A DNA stretch of 36,009 nt. Origin: Fragilaria crotonensis (lineage: Eukaryota > Bacillariophyta > Fragilariophyceae > Fragilariales > Fragilariaceae). A program made the position numbers and the translations under genes. The DNA lies in contig JAKSYS010000643.1 of NCBI GenBank assembly GCA_022925895.1, positions 1 through 36,009 of the forward strand, written 5' to 3'. Shown here one piece after another: positions 9,113-19,900 of this stretch (the stretch's first letter is position 1; each line of letters opens with the position of its first letter). Under the pieces are notes generated by a model. The model was not told the DNA's origin and did not search any database. It worked only from the letters and a program-made list of their open reading frames with translations.

Positions 9113-10318
9113 TCACATGACAACACCACCATCCACCTTGCCCATGACCAGAGCCAACAATGCCATGCGTACAAACATGCCATTCTCCATTTGTCGAAAG
9201 TAGGCAGCTCGTGGATCCGAATCCACTCGAGTATCAATCTCATCCACTCTTGGAAGCGGATGCAATACAATCATGCCCGTTGGAGCCTTTTTCATCACTT
9301 CCAAATTGACAACATAAGTTCCCTAACAATGTAATGTATTGAGGAGGAAACATGGACATGATTAGCTCAAGTCATGTGTGTGCCATGTCCAACAAAACTG
9401 GCGCATCCCATTCAGGACACTCACCTTGACTGCTTCATAATCCTCAACCTTGGCAAATCGTTCTTTCTGTACTCGAGTAACATACAACACATCCGCGTCC
9501 TCCATGGCCGCATCCATGTCGGTGAAGCTCTGTTGCTCGACATTGTACTTGGCCACGTAGTCTTGAACGCATTGTGGCATGGACAACGACGGAGGTGCGC
9601 AGTACCTCAGAATCACCTTGATCCCACTTCTCGCAAACAATTTCGACAAGGAATGAACTGTCCTTCCGTGTTTTAAATCTCCCAACATGACGACAATGAG
9701 TGCTTTCTGCTCCTTGTCATTCTTCGAGTTGAACTCCAACCCTCCCGTCTTACTTTCGTTCATTCCCAAATCATAATCAAGTTCATTGCAAATCGTGTAC
9801 AGATCCAACAGTGCCTGCGTCGGGTGTTCACCGGTCCCATCCCCAGCATTCAGGACTGGTTTCGCCGCAACCTGCACCACTTGTCCAACACTTCCCGTGA
9901 CGGGATGCCGCAAGACTGTCAAATCGACATAACATTCCAGACACTGGATGGTATCGGAAAGAGATTCACCCTTTTTGTTGGCGGATGAATTCCCCTCCCC
10001 ATCAACATGAATTGTTGTACCACCCAATCGTTGCATGGCAGCTTGAAAACTGCACGCAGTTCGAGTCGAGGCTTCGAAAAAGACTGTTCCAAGAATATGA
10101 TGTGCCAATCGATTGTCACCACCGCGATCGCGAACTAAAATCTTCATTTGTTCGGCAAGTTGTAACAAGAGAATGAGACCCGATGGAGTGATTTGAGTGA
10201 CCGACAAGAGAGATGCTCCTTTCCATGTTGCTGGATCCGACGTTAGCGTGTCGGGACGTGGGATGAAATGGGAGTAGTTACCGTTGTTGTTGTTGCAGTC
10301 GCAAGCGCTCATGGTCAT
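9113..10318 (-). CDS. PYRB: Aspartate carbamoyltransferase (two exons, 367 aa)
   Basis: This enzyme transfers the carbamoyl group to L-aspartate, the committed step of pyrimidine synthesis. Exon 1 is 10318-9425 and exon 2 is 9322-9113. The 102-nt intron has a GTGAGT donor and a TAG acceptor in phase 0. Motifs in order: carbamoyl-phosphate loop FFEASTRT at residues 81-87, the mobile Lys loop [10 protein letters not shown] at about 113-122, LRHP at 136-139, [17 protein letters not shown] from 165, and in exon 2 [10 protein letters not shown] at 319-328 followed by [21 protein letters not shown]. The whole catalytic chain is present, so this is a monofunctional enzyme, as in plants and other diatoms, and not a CAD fusion. 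The start is the first ATG after an in-frame upstream stop. No clear transit peptide is visible, so the compartment is uncertain. Its upstream region is shared with PNO1. Confidence 0.95.
9323..9424 (-). other. Intron of aspartate carbamoyltransferase
   Basis: This 102-nt GT-AG intron is read on the minus strand with donor AAG|GTGAGT and acceptor TTAG|GGAAC. Splicing joins residue Lys298 to Gly-Thr-Tyr-Val-Val and restores the catalytic-domain reading. Without splicing, the frame ends 21 codons into the intron. Confidence 0.9.
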
Positions 10319-10793
10319 GTGTGTGTAATGCTGTTGTTGTGGACTTGGAAGTGTTGACAGGGTTGACTTGAGGTGCGATTGCGACTCGGAGAGTTGAGAG
10401 CAGTGCTGTTATTGATATCTGAGTGGTTGCTGCAGAAGCCAAATGTCTGTTGTCAATCCTAAATAGATGCTAATTAATTTTCACTGAATTCCTCGCGTAA
10501 TTGAAAAACAGCAGCTGAAGGCTGAAGCTGAGCAATGGCGCGCCAGGATTTAATTGGCTGACATTTAAGGTTAGGATGATGGACAGACGTTTTCAATTTC
10601 TACCAACCACCAACGAGAGTTCACGCGTTTTCTCTAGGCGCAAGGAATTTCGAGACAGACAACAGATACATGGTTTGCAACTTGCAACACACGACACTCC
10701 ATCGACCTACGTGTACATTAACAAAGTACAACACTCACCTATAAACACCAGACACATTCCATTCACACAATTCACTTGTGCCACACTCCCAAT
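10319..10793. promoter_or_regulatory. Shared upstream region between aspartate carbamoyltransferase and PNO1
   Basis: These 475 nt separate two divergent start codons and must hold both promoters. The stretch is AT-rich around 10470-10510 and contains a GGCGCGCC palindrome near 10540 and a GCTGAAG direct repeat just before it. No TATA box or named diatom element can be assigned with confidence. Confidence 0.45.
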
Positions 10794-11804
10794 ATGAGTG
10801 ATAATGAAGATGTGATCATGTCCATGACGGACGGAAACAATGATATTGCCATGTCAAATCAAGTAACGACCATTGATGCATCCGTGGTACAAAGTCGCAT
10901 CAGCATCAGTGCATCGCTCGCCAAGGAAAATGAAGTCGACGACCAACCAGTCTTTCCCAAACTCTCAGCAATGCAAGCCGGAGGCGGTCGCGTCGAATAT
11001 CGTCGGGTGCGTTGTCCTCCTCATCGATACACTCCGTTACGAGAAAACTGGGAACAAATCCTAATGCCACTCGTCGAGTACCTTAAATTGCAGGCAAGTG
11101 GATATTGTGTTCTTCTTTTGTCATTTTTGGAAATATACGTTTGAGAATCAAATGATGAAGGGTGCAACAAATGTGAGCCCGTGGAGTTGTTCTTGGAGTC
11201 TTAATCGACAAACCCACCAGGAAGCCTCTTCGGATGTTTAGGAACACATTGCGCGACGTGGGTCGCTGTCTGATGCTTCTCGTTTTGAAAATTGCCATGC
11301 TTTCTTGTTGCTTCACACTCGTTACTCTTTTCTAATCCATTCATCTCCATCTTACAAACACAGGTTCGTTTCAATACAAAGACACGATCCGTCGAAATCA
11401 AAACATCCCCACACACACTCGATGCTGGGGCGCTCCAAAAGGGCGCTGATTTCGTGTCCGCCTTCATGTTGGGCTTTGACGTTCAGGATTCAGTCGCGCT
11501 TTTGCGACTCGACGACTTGTATTTGGAATCCTTCCAAGTGACTGACGTGAAACTCTTGCGAGGCGATCACTTGTCACGTGCTGTGGGACGCGTCGCCGGA
11601 CAGGATGGTAAGACCAGATTTGCCATTGAGAATGCCACCCGCACGCGCATTGTCATTGCCGACACGAGAATTCATATGCTCGGGTCGTATGCCAACATTC
11701 GGGTCGCGAGAAATGCCATTTGCGATTTGATTTTGGGAGCGCCGCCGGGGAAAGTGTATAATAACATGAGGAATGTGGCGAAACGAATGAATGAAAGATA
11801 TTAG
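10794..11804 (+). CDS. PNO1: PNO1/DIM2 KH-domain ribosome assembly factor (two exons, 246 aa)
   Basis: PNO1 (yeast Dim2) is a KH-domain RNA-binding protein that escorts 40S precursors from the nucleolus to the cytoplasm, together with Nob1. Exon 1 (10794-11093) encodes an acidic N-terminus and ends PLVEYLKLQ. Exon 2 (11364-11804) begins VRFNTKTRSVEIKTS and carries the KH-like region with GRVAGQDGKTRFAIENATRT and IHMLGSYANIRVARNAICDL, then the conserved tail of the family (LGAPPGKVYNNMR, KRMNERY). The family signature LKLQVRxNxKTxSVE is rebuilt exactly across the splice. The intron uses a GC donor (CAG|GCAAGT), and no GT donor keeps the frame. Length and domain order are as expected. It is divergent from aspartate carbamoyltransferase. 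Confidence 0.95.
11094..11363 (+). other. GC-AG intron of PNO1, 270 nt
   Basis: The donor is CAG|GCAAGT and the acceptor ACACAG|GTTCG, phase 0. The donor matches the stringent consensus seen in GC-AG introns, where the other donor bases compensate for the GC. The protein alignment fixes the position, since Gln100 is followed by Val-Arg-Phe. Confidence 0.88.
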
Positions 11805-12230
11805 AATGAAACATGTTGATTGATAGGAAGACTACTTAAGACTGTGTATCGTAGGTCGAATGATATAGGCCGTGGACTATTCGAATGTTTGACATGGACT
11901 CATGGTTTTGTTTTCTCCGATTGACTAGGTCTACTGGTTGTTGTTTGCATCCTTGTGCTTGGACTGCAGTAAAAGTACAGTACAGAGTGCTACTGGAGTA
12001 CTGAAGACTGGACTACTGTGGAATCCCAGCGGAATCCTGACATTTGGCATGTGGTGGCATACGTGGCATAAAGATCGCCCTTGACGTCTTTGCAGCTGGT
12101 TCTATACATTCCGATTCCATGATCGCGAGATCATTGAAGTGTAAGATAGAAGATACCCAATATTTGGGAAAACGTAAAACCTACTACTGTGAACGTAAAA
12201 ACGCCCTCACTTTTCTGCAGACGTTTGACC
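11805..12230. promoter_or_regulatory. Intergenic region: PNO1 3' side and FCP upstream region
   Basis: No gene is seen. A GTAC-rich patch occurs at 11968-12015. The 120 nt before the FCP start (ACGTAAAACC and GAACGTAAAAACG repeats at about 12172-12203) would be the 5' leader or promoter of a light-harvesting gene. Light regulation is expected of the family but I cannot identify a specific element. Confidence 0.4.
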
Positions 12231-12980
12231 ATGAAGATTGCCGCTCTCCTCCTCACCGTCGGCTCTGCCGCTGCCTTCACTGCCCAAAAGGCCTCTGTTG
12301 CGCCGAGTTCACTCTCTGCAACTCGCGAGGAGATCCTTTCTTCCCCAAACACAATCGAATTTGGAAAGATCTGGGATCCCTTCGGCCTGGCTGAACTCGG
12401 CGGTGACGAGACGATTTCTTGGTTCCGTCATTCGGAAGTAAAGCACGGCCGCATTGCCATGGCTGCCTTTGTTGGTTGGTGGGCTGTTGCCGCTGGCCTT
12501 CACTTCCCAGGCCAGCTCAGCTACGGGGTTGACTTTGCGTCCCTCCCAACCAAGGGACTCGAGGCTTGGGATGCCGTGCCCGGGTGGGGCAAGGCACAGT
12601 TGCTCCTCTTTGCCGGATTGATTGAGTTCCATGATGAACTCTTCGCCACGAAGCGTGACAAGCACTACATGCGCGGTGGAACTCCAGGAAAGGTACGGAT
12701 CAAGAATGTGGAAGGAAGTTGGAGGTATTATGAGTGACTTTTGCACATTGGACGCTAACATCTTTTCTTTTCTTCCTACAATTCCAAACTCTTCAAAAAA
12801 CAGAACCACGTTCCTGGACTTTACGATCCATTGGGTTTGTCAAAGGGCAGGTCGGAGGAGGCCAAGGCCCGCGGCCGTGATGTTGAGATCAAGAACGGAC
12901 GTCTTGCCATGATTGGTGTCGCTGGTCTTTATTTCCAATCGGTCATTCCTGGATCTGTTCCACTCCAGCCAGATTGTTAA
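12231..12980 (+). CDS. Fucoxanthin-chlorophyll a/c-binding light-harvesting protein (two exons, 212 aa)
   Basis: This is a three-helix thylakoid antenna protein that binds chlorophyll a/c and fucoxanthin. Exon 1 is 12231-12692 and exon 2 is 12804-12980. The 111-nt intron (AAG|GTACGG to CAG|AACCAC) is phase 0. The N-terminus MKIAALLLTVGSAAAFTA is a signal peptide with an Ala-Ala-Phe cleavage motif, the bipartite presequence that directs proteins into diatom complex plastids. Helix 1 contains WFRHSEVKHGRIAMAAFVGW with its chlorophyll-ligand Glu and Arg. Helix 2 contains LLLFAGLIEFHDE. Helix 3 contains DVEIKNGRLAMIGVAGLYF, the second LHC motif. WDPFGLAELGGDE and the C-terminal IPGSVPLQPDC also fit the family. 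Which FCP subfamily it belongs to (Lhcr-like, Lhcf or other) cannot be settled by eye. The start fits because the signal peptide begins at this ATG. Confidence 0.96.
12693..12803 (+). other. Intron of the FCP gene
   Basis: This 111-nt GT-AG intron (GTACGG donor, AACAG acceptor) separates helix 2 from the helix 3 exon. Splicing gives GGTPGK joined to NHVPGLYDP, a junction that reads naturally for the family. Confidence 0.92.
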
Positions 12981-13300
12981 ACAAAGACCCATTTATGCGT
13001 TCACACGCGCATACAACACGTCGTTGATATTCTTTTTATCTTGAAAGGAAAGATCACGACGACGACCGATAATGTTGTTTTATCTAGAGAGCTAGTCCCT
13101 TTGTTGTCCTCCGGAAATTGCAGCTTCCTTTTTTGCTTCACAGTTGTTGGATTGAATATAATGATACTAACAAACTGTTGAACAACAACCTTTGCTTCTA
13201 GTAGTATTCTGAAAGGTTGATTGATCGGATAGTTCTGAGTTCTGAGTAGTGTGAATTTCGTTCCACTGTGTGAACCTTGTATGCGCACATCATGCTTTCA

Positions 13301-14146
13301 TCATTGAGACGACGACGACGATGATGATGATGCGGTTGGTGAGCATGCCGTTGGTGACACGAGTCCTTCTCCGGATAAGAATTCAAAATAAATCATGACA
13401 CGGGCAATCATGAAGACAGCCTTCCATGCTGGTCTTGCCTCCTTTTCATTCATGGCAACAGCAGTTCTACCATGCAATTCTAATACTGTATCCCACGCAC
13501 CCTTGTGTGCTTCTTCATTCTCCTTGGGATCAGGTAGCAATTGTTCCATCAAGGTCAAGAGAGGTGGTGTGCTATCATCATCATGATTTGCAGGTGTACA
13601 ATTGGGATCAACAAGTACAGGTAGAATACAACAGCTGCTGATTGTAGTTGTATCATTGTCACTTTCATCACCATCATTTATGCGAATAGATCGCTCCAGC
13701 ACTTGATTGATGCGTTCCAACAATTCCGGGGTTCGTTCTGGTGCCGACGAATCCATTGGATCAGCGTTTTTATGATTATTTTTTCGATAATTGTCGAGGA
13801 GAACAAAGAGAATCTCATTCACATCGCGTGCGTCAACATCTTCATCCAACAGATTTTGTAGAAATCTCCATCGATTAAAGTTCTCCGACAGGTTCAAACG
13901 GTCTGCCACAGATATTCTTGACTGTGATGATGACGATGATGATTGTAATACGTACAGTCGAGCTGATGGAACATTGCTTTGGAACGGCATCATTTGTCGA
14001 GTGTTGTCCATCCATCTGTCGCGAAATGAGTTGTTGTCGACAATGTTGTTCTTGTGGATCAAGGATGAGAAGGCAAATCCATCAACAAGGCGAGGATTCA
14101 TAATCATCGCCATCATCAGCAGCATCTTGCAACCCAAAATTAACAT
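13301..14146 (-). CDS. Hypothetical protein with plastid-type presequence, 281 aa
   Basis: One uninterrupted frame. The N-terminus has a Met-rich hydrophobic segment (about residues 8-18) ending VDGFAF, a signal peptide with a Phe-containing cleavage motif, so plastid or ER import is likely. The rest is soluble. A central helical block (NRWRFLQNLLDEDVDARDVN, then LFVLLDNYRK) is followed by an acidic linker, then a second block near residues 195-260 (LLTLMEQLLPD, EARPAWKAVFMIARVM). The tail is a Ser run encoded by TCA and TCG repeats and is probably length-variable. I recognise no domain family. The gene converges on the FCP gene and is divergent from the AspH-type gene, sharing about 530 nt of upstream sequence. 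Gene reality is fairly secure from length and presequence; function is unknown. Confidence 0.7.
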   Translation of the reverse strand: MLILGCKMLLMMAMIMNPRLVDGFAFSSLIHKNNIVDNNSFRDRWMDNTRQMMPFQSNVPSARLYVLQSSSSSSQSRISVADRLNLSENFNRWRFLQNLLDEDVDARDVNEILFVLLDNYRKNNHKNADPMDSSAPERTPELLERINQVLERSIRINDGDESDNDTTTISSCCILPVLVDPNCTPANHDDDSTPPLLTLMEQLLPDPKENEEAHKGAWDTVLELHGRTAVAMNEKEARPAWKAVFMIARVMIYFEFLSGEGLVSPTACSPTASSSSSSSSQ

Positions 14147-14679
14147 TATATTGTAAGAATGTGTGAGAAAGGAGATGATGGATTGATCAAAAATCTGATT
14201 TCATCGACCAACAGATGCCACTGACTCGATTGGATCTTCGACGAGAAATGGTAGGGCGAGGAGACCTCCGGAAGGAATGTGAACGATTTGTGGCAGAGTG
14301 TGAGCTCTGAGCTTTGTGCGCCAACAATGAAAAATGAGAAGAACCTGCATTCCGAGTAGCATACTACCAGGTACGGTACTATGCTACAGTGAGTACTCGA
14401 CACGAGTACCGCCAGTCACCGTACGCAGCAGTAAAATACACAGTAGATTTCTGATGTCACTAGACAGTACTACCGGTAGTACCTGGGGTCCTACGTACCT
14501 TTAGCTCGTAGCTCGTAGTACCTCTATGACATACCACGCGTTGCTTTCCACGGGGTAAGTCGTCAGTCGGCGAAAGTTTTTGACGAGATCTACTACAAGT
14601 ACGAGAGTAGATCCAGACATCAAATGATGACAGGTTCTTGAAAAAGTAAGATCCTGCGTCGATCACAGCTCATCAGTAA
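14147..14679. promoter_or_regulatory. Shared upstream region between the hypothetical and the AspH-type gene
   Basis: These 533 nt hold both start regions. They contain a perfect 16-bp palindrome, GTACTACCGGTAGTAC, at 14467-14482, and several further GTAC and ACTCG/CGAGT units between 14380 and 14530. No gene is seen. Confidence 0.45.
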
Positions 14680-15988
14680 ATGGCGATTCCAACGTCCAAT
14701 TGTATCTCCTCACGGCCATGGTTCCAATGGTGCCATGCCTCTCTCTTGATTGTCGTAATGGGTTCATGTCATGGTTTTGCACCAACACCAACACCAACAC
14801 CAAGAATGACGAGGTTGTTTGGTTGTCGAACAAGTCCTATCAGCGGTACTAGTAGTAGTACTACTACTAGTAGTCCTACCTCCTTGTTTGCCTTGACAGA
14901 ACGACAAATGCAGTTCTGGGAGGATGTGGATGAAGGTCTGAACGATATTGAAGCCTTCTACCTATCATCCAAGGGTATGGATATCGATCGAGTTCGTCGG
15001 TTTACACAAAGGTACGCGAACTCCTATTGCTACTGCATAACGTCTGTTCGAAATCATTTTTTTTTTCCAACTCACAACACTTTGTACAACATGTGAACAT
15101 ATGATCATGAACCACTCCATTTTTTCATACAAATGTACATCTTCGCACTACAGTGCAAGTGGACAAGTCCCACCACCCATCCCATCCGTCCCTGGTCATC
15201 AACCTTCCGAGGAGCATATTGATGGTCTTACCGCAAAACCAATCTGGAATGTTCATACTGATGATGATGACAATAATAATCAAAACAACATTTTTCCTTG
15301 GGCTGCCGAACTGGAAGCCTCAAGTCATGTTATTATTGATGAATGGAATACATTTTACCAGGGTCAACTCCAAAAGGCACGTGACTCGAACGACAATAAT
15401 AATGATGCATCATCTTCCGCCACTATGATTTTGGGAGATTCAGCATGGCAGAATCAAATCATGGGACCAGGGTGGTCGGCAGTACGATTGCAACGATTGG
15501 GTGTATGGAATACCAACACGTGTCGGACCCATTTTCCACAAACGTATGAATTGTTACGGAATTTAGCAATTCCCTTGGCGGTTCGGGGTGTTTGCTTTGC
15601 ACGACAAGAACCACAGACTGGTGTATTGCCCCACAGTGATGGACGGAATTTTATTTTAACAGCACATTTGGGTTTGGATGTACCCGATGGATGCTGGATG
15701 AAGGTTGGGACGGAAGAATGCACGTGGGAAGTGGGGAAATTGACAATTATTGATACCAGCTTTGAACACTCCACTGGGAATCCTGGAGACTCGGAGCGGT
15801 TGGTACTAATTATCGATTTTTGGCATCCCGAGTTGACAGAAGCGGAACGAGCAGCATTGGAGTTTGTGTACGATCTGAGAAATAAGTTTGAGAATGGCAA
15901 TATTCCATTCCGAAAACCAAGAAGTTTGCAAGCCAAGGAAGAAGACATTGGAGCACTCTGGAGTAAGCTAACCGGTGGTGGATCATAG
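14680..15988 (+). CDS. Aspartyl/asparaginyl beta-hydroxylase-type oxygenase with presequence (two exons, 388 aa)
   Basis: The C-terminal half is an AspH/LpxO-type Fe(II)/2-oxoglutarate oxygenase domain. The region VRLQRLGVWN leads into CFARQEPQTGVLPHSDGRN, with the first iron His in LPHSDGRN and the 2-oxoglutarate region in FILTAHLGLDVP. CTWEVGKLTIIDTSFEHSTGN supplies the second iron His, and SERLVLIIDFWHPELTEAE the conserved Arg and strand. Exon 1 is 14680-15011 and exon 2 is 15154-15988. The 142-nt intron (donor AG|GTACGC, acceptor TACAG|TGCAAG) splits one Ser codon (phase 2). The N-terminus has a hydrophobic signal segment (ASLLIVVMGSCHGFAP) with a Gly-Phe-Ala-Pro cleavage site like the plastid ASAFAP motif, then a Pro-Thr repeat. 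The hydroxylated substrate is unknown. Animal AspH works in the ER on EGF domains, so a plastid location here would be different. Confidence 0.88.
15012..15153 (+). other. Intron of the AspH-type gene
   Basis: This 142-nt GT-AG intron has a T-rich interior and splits a Ser codon after two bases. Read-through would stop after Tyr-Asn-Met at 15096. Confidence 0.88.
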
Positions 15989-16011
15989 ATTCAACGTTAT
16001 CTACTATTCAA

Positions 16012-16431
16012 CTACTTTTTCCCAAACACATGCTCTGGAAGCTTGGACAGGTCGACTTCGTAGACTACCAGATACGTCAAGAATCCAGTCACGGACGCCG
16101 TGATTGCAGCAGGAACTCTCCCTCGTCGCAGACCCATCAATCCTCCCACGACGGCAGATCCACCAATCCATGCGGGTGCATTTTCGCGACGAGTTTGGTA
16201 CATGTGTGTGGCATGTTGGGCCACATTCTGTCCTTCCTTTCCAATAATCTGAACTGCATTCGAAACAGGTTTGCGAATTTGTTCCGTGCTCTGTTCGAGT
16301 GACGCGAGGGTCTTGTTGGTGGCTTCCACACCCGATTTGATGGCGGAACGTAGGCTAACATCAGATTCTGCCATGGCCTTTTGAATTTTGGACAGATAAC
16401 TGTCGTCGTCGTTGTTGTTGTTGGAACTCAT
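16012..16431 (-). CDS. Small membrane protein, possibly MICOS MIC26/27 (ApoO)-like, 139 aa
   Basis: The N-terminus is hydrophilic and Asn/Asp-rich (encoded by GTT and GTC repeats on the plus strand). A helical, Gln-rich middle (residues about 15-85) follows. After it comes NAPAWIGGSAVVGGLMGLRRG, then AAITASVTGFLTYLVVYEVD, and the chain ends KLPEHVFGKK. Two hydrophobic, Gly-rich segments separated by an Arg-Arg-Gly-Arg turn, after a long helix, recall the apolipoprotein O/MIC26-MIC27 family of mitochondrial cristae organisers. This assignment is a guess from pattern, since no invariant motif decides it. It converges with the AspH-type gene at 15988, leaving 23 nt between the two stop codons, and is divergent from NOP14. 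Confidence 0.6.
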   Translation of the reverse strand: MSSNNNNDDDSYLSKIQKAMAESDVSLRSAIKSGVEATNKTLASLEQSTEQIRKPVSNAVQIIGKEGQNVAQHATHMYQTRRENAPAWIGGSAVVGGLMGLRRGRVPAAITASVTGFLTYLVVYEVDLSKLPEHVFGKK

Positions 16432-16902
16432 TTCTTCTTACTTGTCAACTGTGTATAGGTTCTTTCGGCTTTCCTCTACACGGACCCACTCACACTCCAA
16501 TAAGCTTTCTGTTTGCGTTGTGACAAAAAGTTGAAGAGACGCTGCTGGATTTTGGGTTCGTGTTGGGGTTGCATGCATCACCGCTGTATCACATTGCAGA
16601 TTGCAGCACGCAGACTTCGGCGGAGTTCGCGACCGTTTGTGCTTGCATCTTGAATCATCAAATTGATTTTTTGATTCTCGAAGATTCGAGATTCCACGAT
16701 TTTAACTCGTGACTCGAAATTCGTGATTGCAAACAGTATTGTGGATTCAAACCGTAATTTACCGTCCGTTTCAAGCGGATGGACAGTGCCACTTCTTCAT
16801 CACCAACCATTTTTTCAAGACTTGGGCCGCAACGAGAAAGTTGGAACGAACCGACAGATACAATTAACGTTAAGTTTATCCTTTCATTATTCATTCCGAA
16901 CC
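16432..16902. promoter_or_regulatory. Shared upstream region between the small membrane protein and NOP14
   Basis: These 471 nt separate the two start codons. A run of short inverted TTGATTTTTTGATTC and GATTC/GAATC units lies at 16660-16730. A plus-strand open stretch from 16723 continues into NOP14, but the family-typical start is the ATG at 16903, so the extra 60 codons are probably 5' leader. Confidence 0.45.
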
Positions 16903-19900
16903 ATGGCAAAACGAAAGACCAAAGCCAAACGTTCCTTGGCATCCTTGCCCAAGGGTCTTCCAAGTAAAAATCGTACAGATGTGAATCTCTTTGAAATTGC
17001 CAAGAGTAATCATGGTGGTCGTCGTGCCAAGCATGAGGTCAACAACCGATTCACGACGCAAACAACGTCAAGTTTGGCCAAGCCCAGTAAATTGGCCGAA
17101 AGTCTTCAACGACGTCAATCTCAACAACGAGCGGCGTTGCAATCCTCCAAGAAAGTTAATTCCTTTGTTGATCGGAGAATTGGAGAATTCAACATGTCAC
17201 AAGAAGATAAAATGATGGCACGTTTGGTCAAGGAACGAATTGGTCGTAGCAAACGAGCATCCAAATATTCTTTGAATGACAATGATGATAATGATAATCA
17301 ATTGACTCACAGAGGAAAGGCCATTGATCAAACCAATATAATGAATCACGTTATTTTGGATTCCGATGAAGAAGATGGTGGGAACTTGGATGCCATGGAT
17401 ACGGAGATGAACTTTGGTGGACTAGATGATGGGTCTGGTGAAGTTAATCCATACAAACCATCTGGTGGTCAACACAATGACATGTCACAAGTGTATTCTC
17501 AGAAGAAGAATGATTTGGATGAAATGATCAAACGACGCAAAATTATGAAAGCTGAACGATTAATGTCCAAGGAACGACAAGAAGAAACATTCGAGTCGCT
17601 CGATCAAGGATTTGATGAATTGGCACAATTGTTGCAATTTCGTGATAAGGAATCGGATCGCAAGGCCAATCTTGAAAAGAAGCGAACAGGGCAAGTGATG
17701 CAAGGAGACGAGAAGAATACCATGGATCAAGAAATGCAAGAGTGGGACCGAGAGATGAAAACGTACCTCTTTGAGCGCAAGGTCAAGGCCACCGATCGTA
17801 CTAAAACTCCAGAAGAGATTGCCAAAGAGGAAGCCGATCGATTGCACGAACTAGAAACGAAACGATTGGCACGTATGAATGGTGATTTTGAACACGATCA
17901 TCTATCAGACATTTCTGACGACGAAGGAGAGGGACGCAAAAAGAAGAGACAAAAGAAGAAGCGTTCATCAGCTGGAGCGGAAACTTTGGATGATTCCGAC
18001 GATGATCACGAGGAAGAGAAGTTGAAAGTCAAGTTCACTGCGGATGGTCTCGTATACGTTGATAAGGACGGAAAATTTGTAAAGAAGGTCGGCGACGAGG
18101 ATGCCGAGGGCCATGATGACGATGGTGATGGTGACGAACCAACAAGTGACGAAGAAGCCGAAAGCGATGCCAGCGACGAAGATAACGATGATGAAGGTGA
18201 TGAAGATGGTCAAAAGCCTGATCCAGATGTCATATTGGAGGTTGGCGCCCGTGTCAAGGCAAATTATCGTGCAAACGAACAATTTGACGGCCACGAAGCA
18301 TGGCATGACGGGAAGATTGCTCAGGTGCACACCGATAAATCCGGTAACGTAACGTACGATGTAGATTATGACGACGGTGACTACGAGGACGGGGTGCAGC
18401 CGAAACATGTTCGGCTGGTGAAGCTCAAGACAAAAGAACAAGAAAAGGAGGAGAAAAAGAAGGAGGAGGAGATCGCTCTCAAGCGGAAGCGTCAAAAGGC
18501 GAGGGAAAAGGCTAGGTACGTGTCCACTCGTTTCTCGCTCCATTGGTGTCAGCAACGTCGTTTTCGCGCGCTCTGGGCCTGACGGCCGCTTTAACATTGT
18601 CGACCAGAGAACTACCAAGCGTCTTGCTCGGAACATCTCTCGCACTGTTGCCGACACCTAGATGAACAAACATGCCACATAGTACCCTTGAGACAATGCA
18701 GTCACGCTCAAGTGTCTCCTTGGTAAGAACATTCCCTTACATTCTTGCTTTTCCTATGTAGGGGTGAGATACCTTTTGTTTTCGAAGTTCCCACCACTTT
18801 GGATGCGTTGCACGACATGATTGGGAACTACGCTTCAACTGGTCCAGAGGTATCTCTGATAATTAATCGCATTCATGCATCGAATTCAGTTCGTCTCAAC
18901 AAAAAGAACACGGAGAAAATGCAGAATTTCTACGACGTATTACTGAGACGATTTGTTGCGGTTGGGGACGCAATATATGCTTCAGGGGAGGGTGGTGCCG
19001 AATTGGAACGTTACGAGCAACTCAATGCCTTGACGAAAACGCTCTTTGCCATGTCATCAGATGCTCCTGAGAGTGCTGCTGCTGTCTGGGGTCGGAGACT
19101 TGGTGTCTTCCACAACGCACACGCAAAGCGTTTGCGGGATGTTGACTTTGTACAGGGGGAAGATGAGGAAGCCAAGTCCGCCTGGCCCTCCACTGGTACA
19201 ATCTTGCTTTTAAAGGCTCTAGCGCACATCTTCCCAGTCACAGATCGAAGGCACCAAGTAGTGACTCCAGCGCTGCTACTCCTGTGTCAGATTGTTGCCC
19301 AGACACCCGTCACCTCTGCGGATGATCTTGTTTCTGGGCTCATGTGCGCCGGGTTGTTGATCGAGTATACGCGCGCTGCAAAACGCGTGGTGCCTGAAGC
19401 CTTGGCATTCCTCTCTGGAGTCCTCCGGATATTTTCTGCGTCGTCCGACGCCAAAGTTTTCCCGAGCATGAAGGAATTGCACGGTGCAGATTACAGACGA
19501 GCCGTTTCAGACTACGACTCGAAGGATTGCCCTCGAATCTCCATCGAAAAGAGCGAGATCGCCAAATCCTCCACCCCTGCAGCTATCTTATGTTCTTCGT
19601 TGCATCTGGTAGACCAGTGTATCAATTCACTTGGAGGCGCGCTGGATGGATCCGAGCCAGAGGCCTTTTCCGATCTGGTTGACGCTCTTTTGGCACTTAA
19701 CCCTAGAAGCAAAACCAACCCAATCCCGCAAGCCATTGCTGACAAGATCGCTGCAACTGCATCAAAGTTATCCACATTCCTGTCGACGGCAAGAGTTCCA
19801 CTTACTCGACGTTCTGGTCCATCACGCCAAGAAATGTCCATCAAGTCTCTGGCGCCTCGATTGGAAGACCCAGATCGTTATCGCATGTCCAAGGATCAAG

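Noticed and set aside
17968..18657. 229-codon minus-strand frame opposite NOP14, rich in Val/Ile/Phe
   Set aside because: The hydrophobic appearance is the reverse complement of the acidic GAT/GAC/GAA codons of NOP14.
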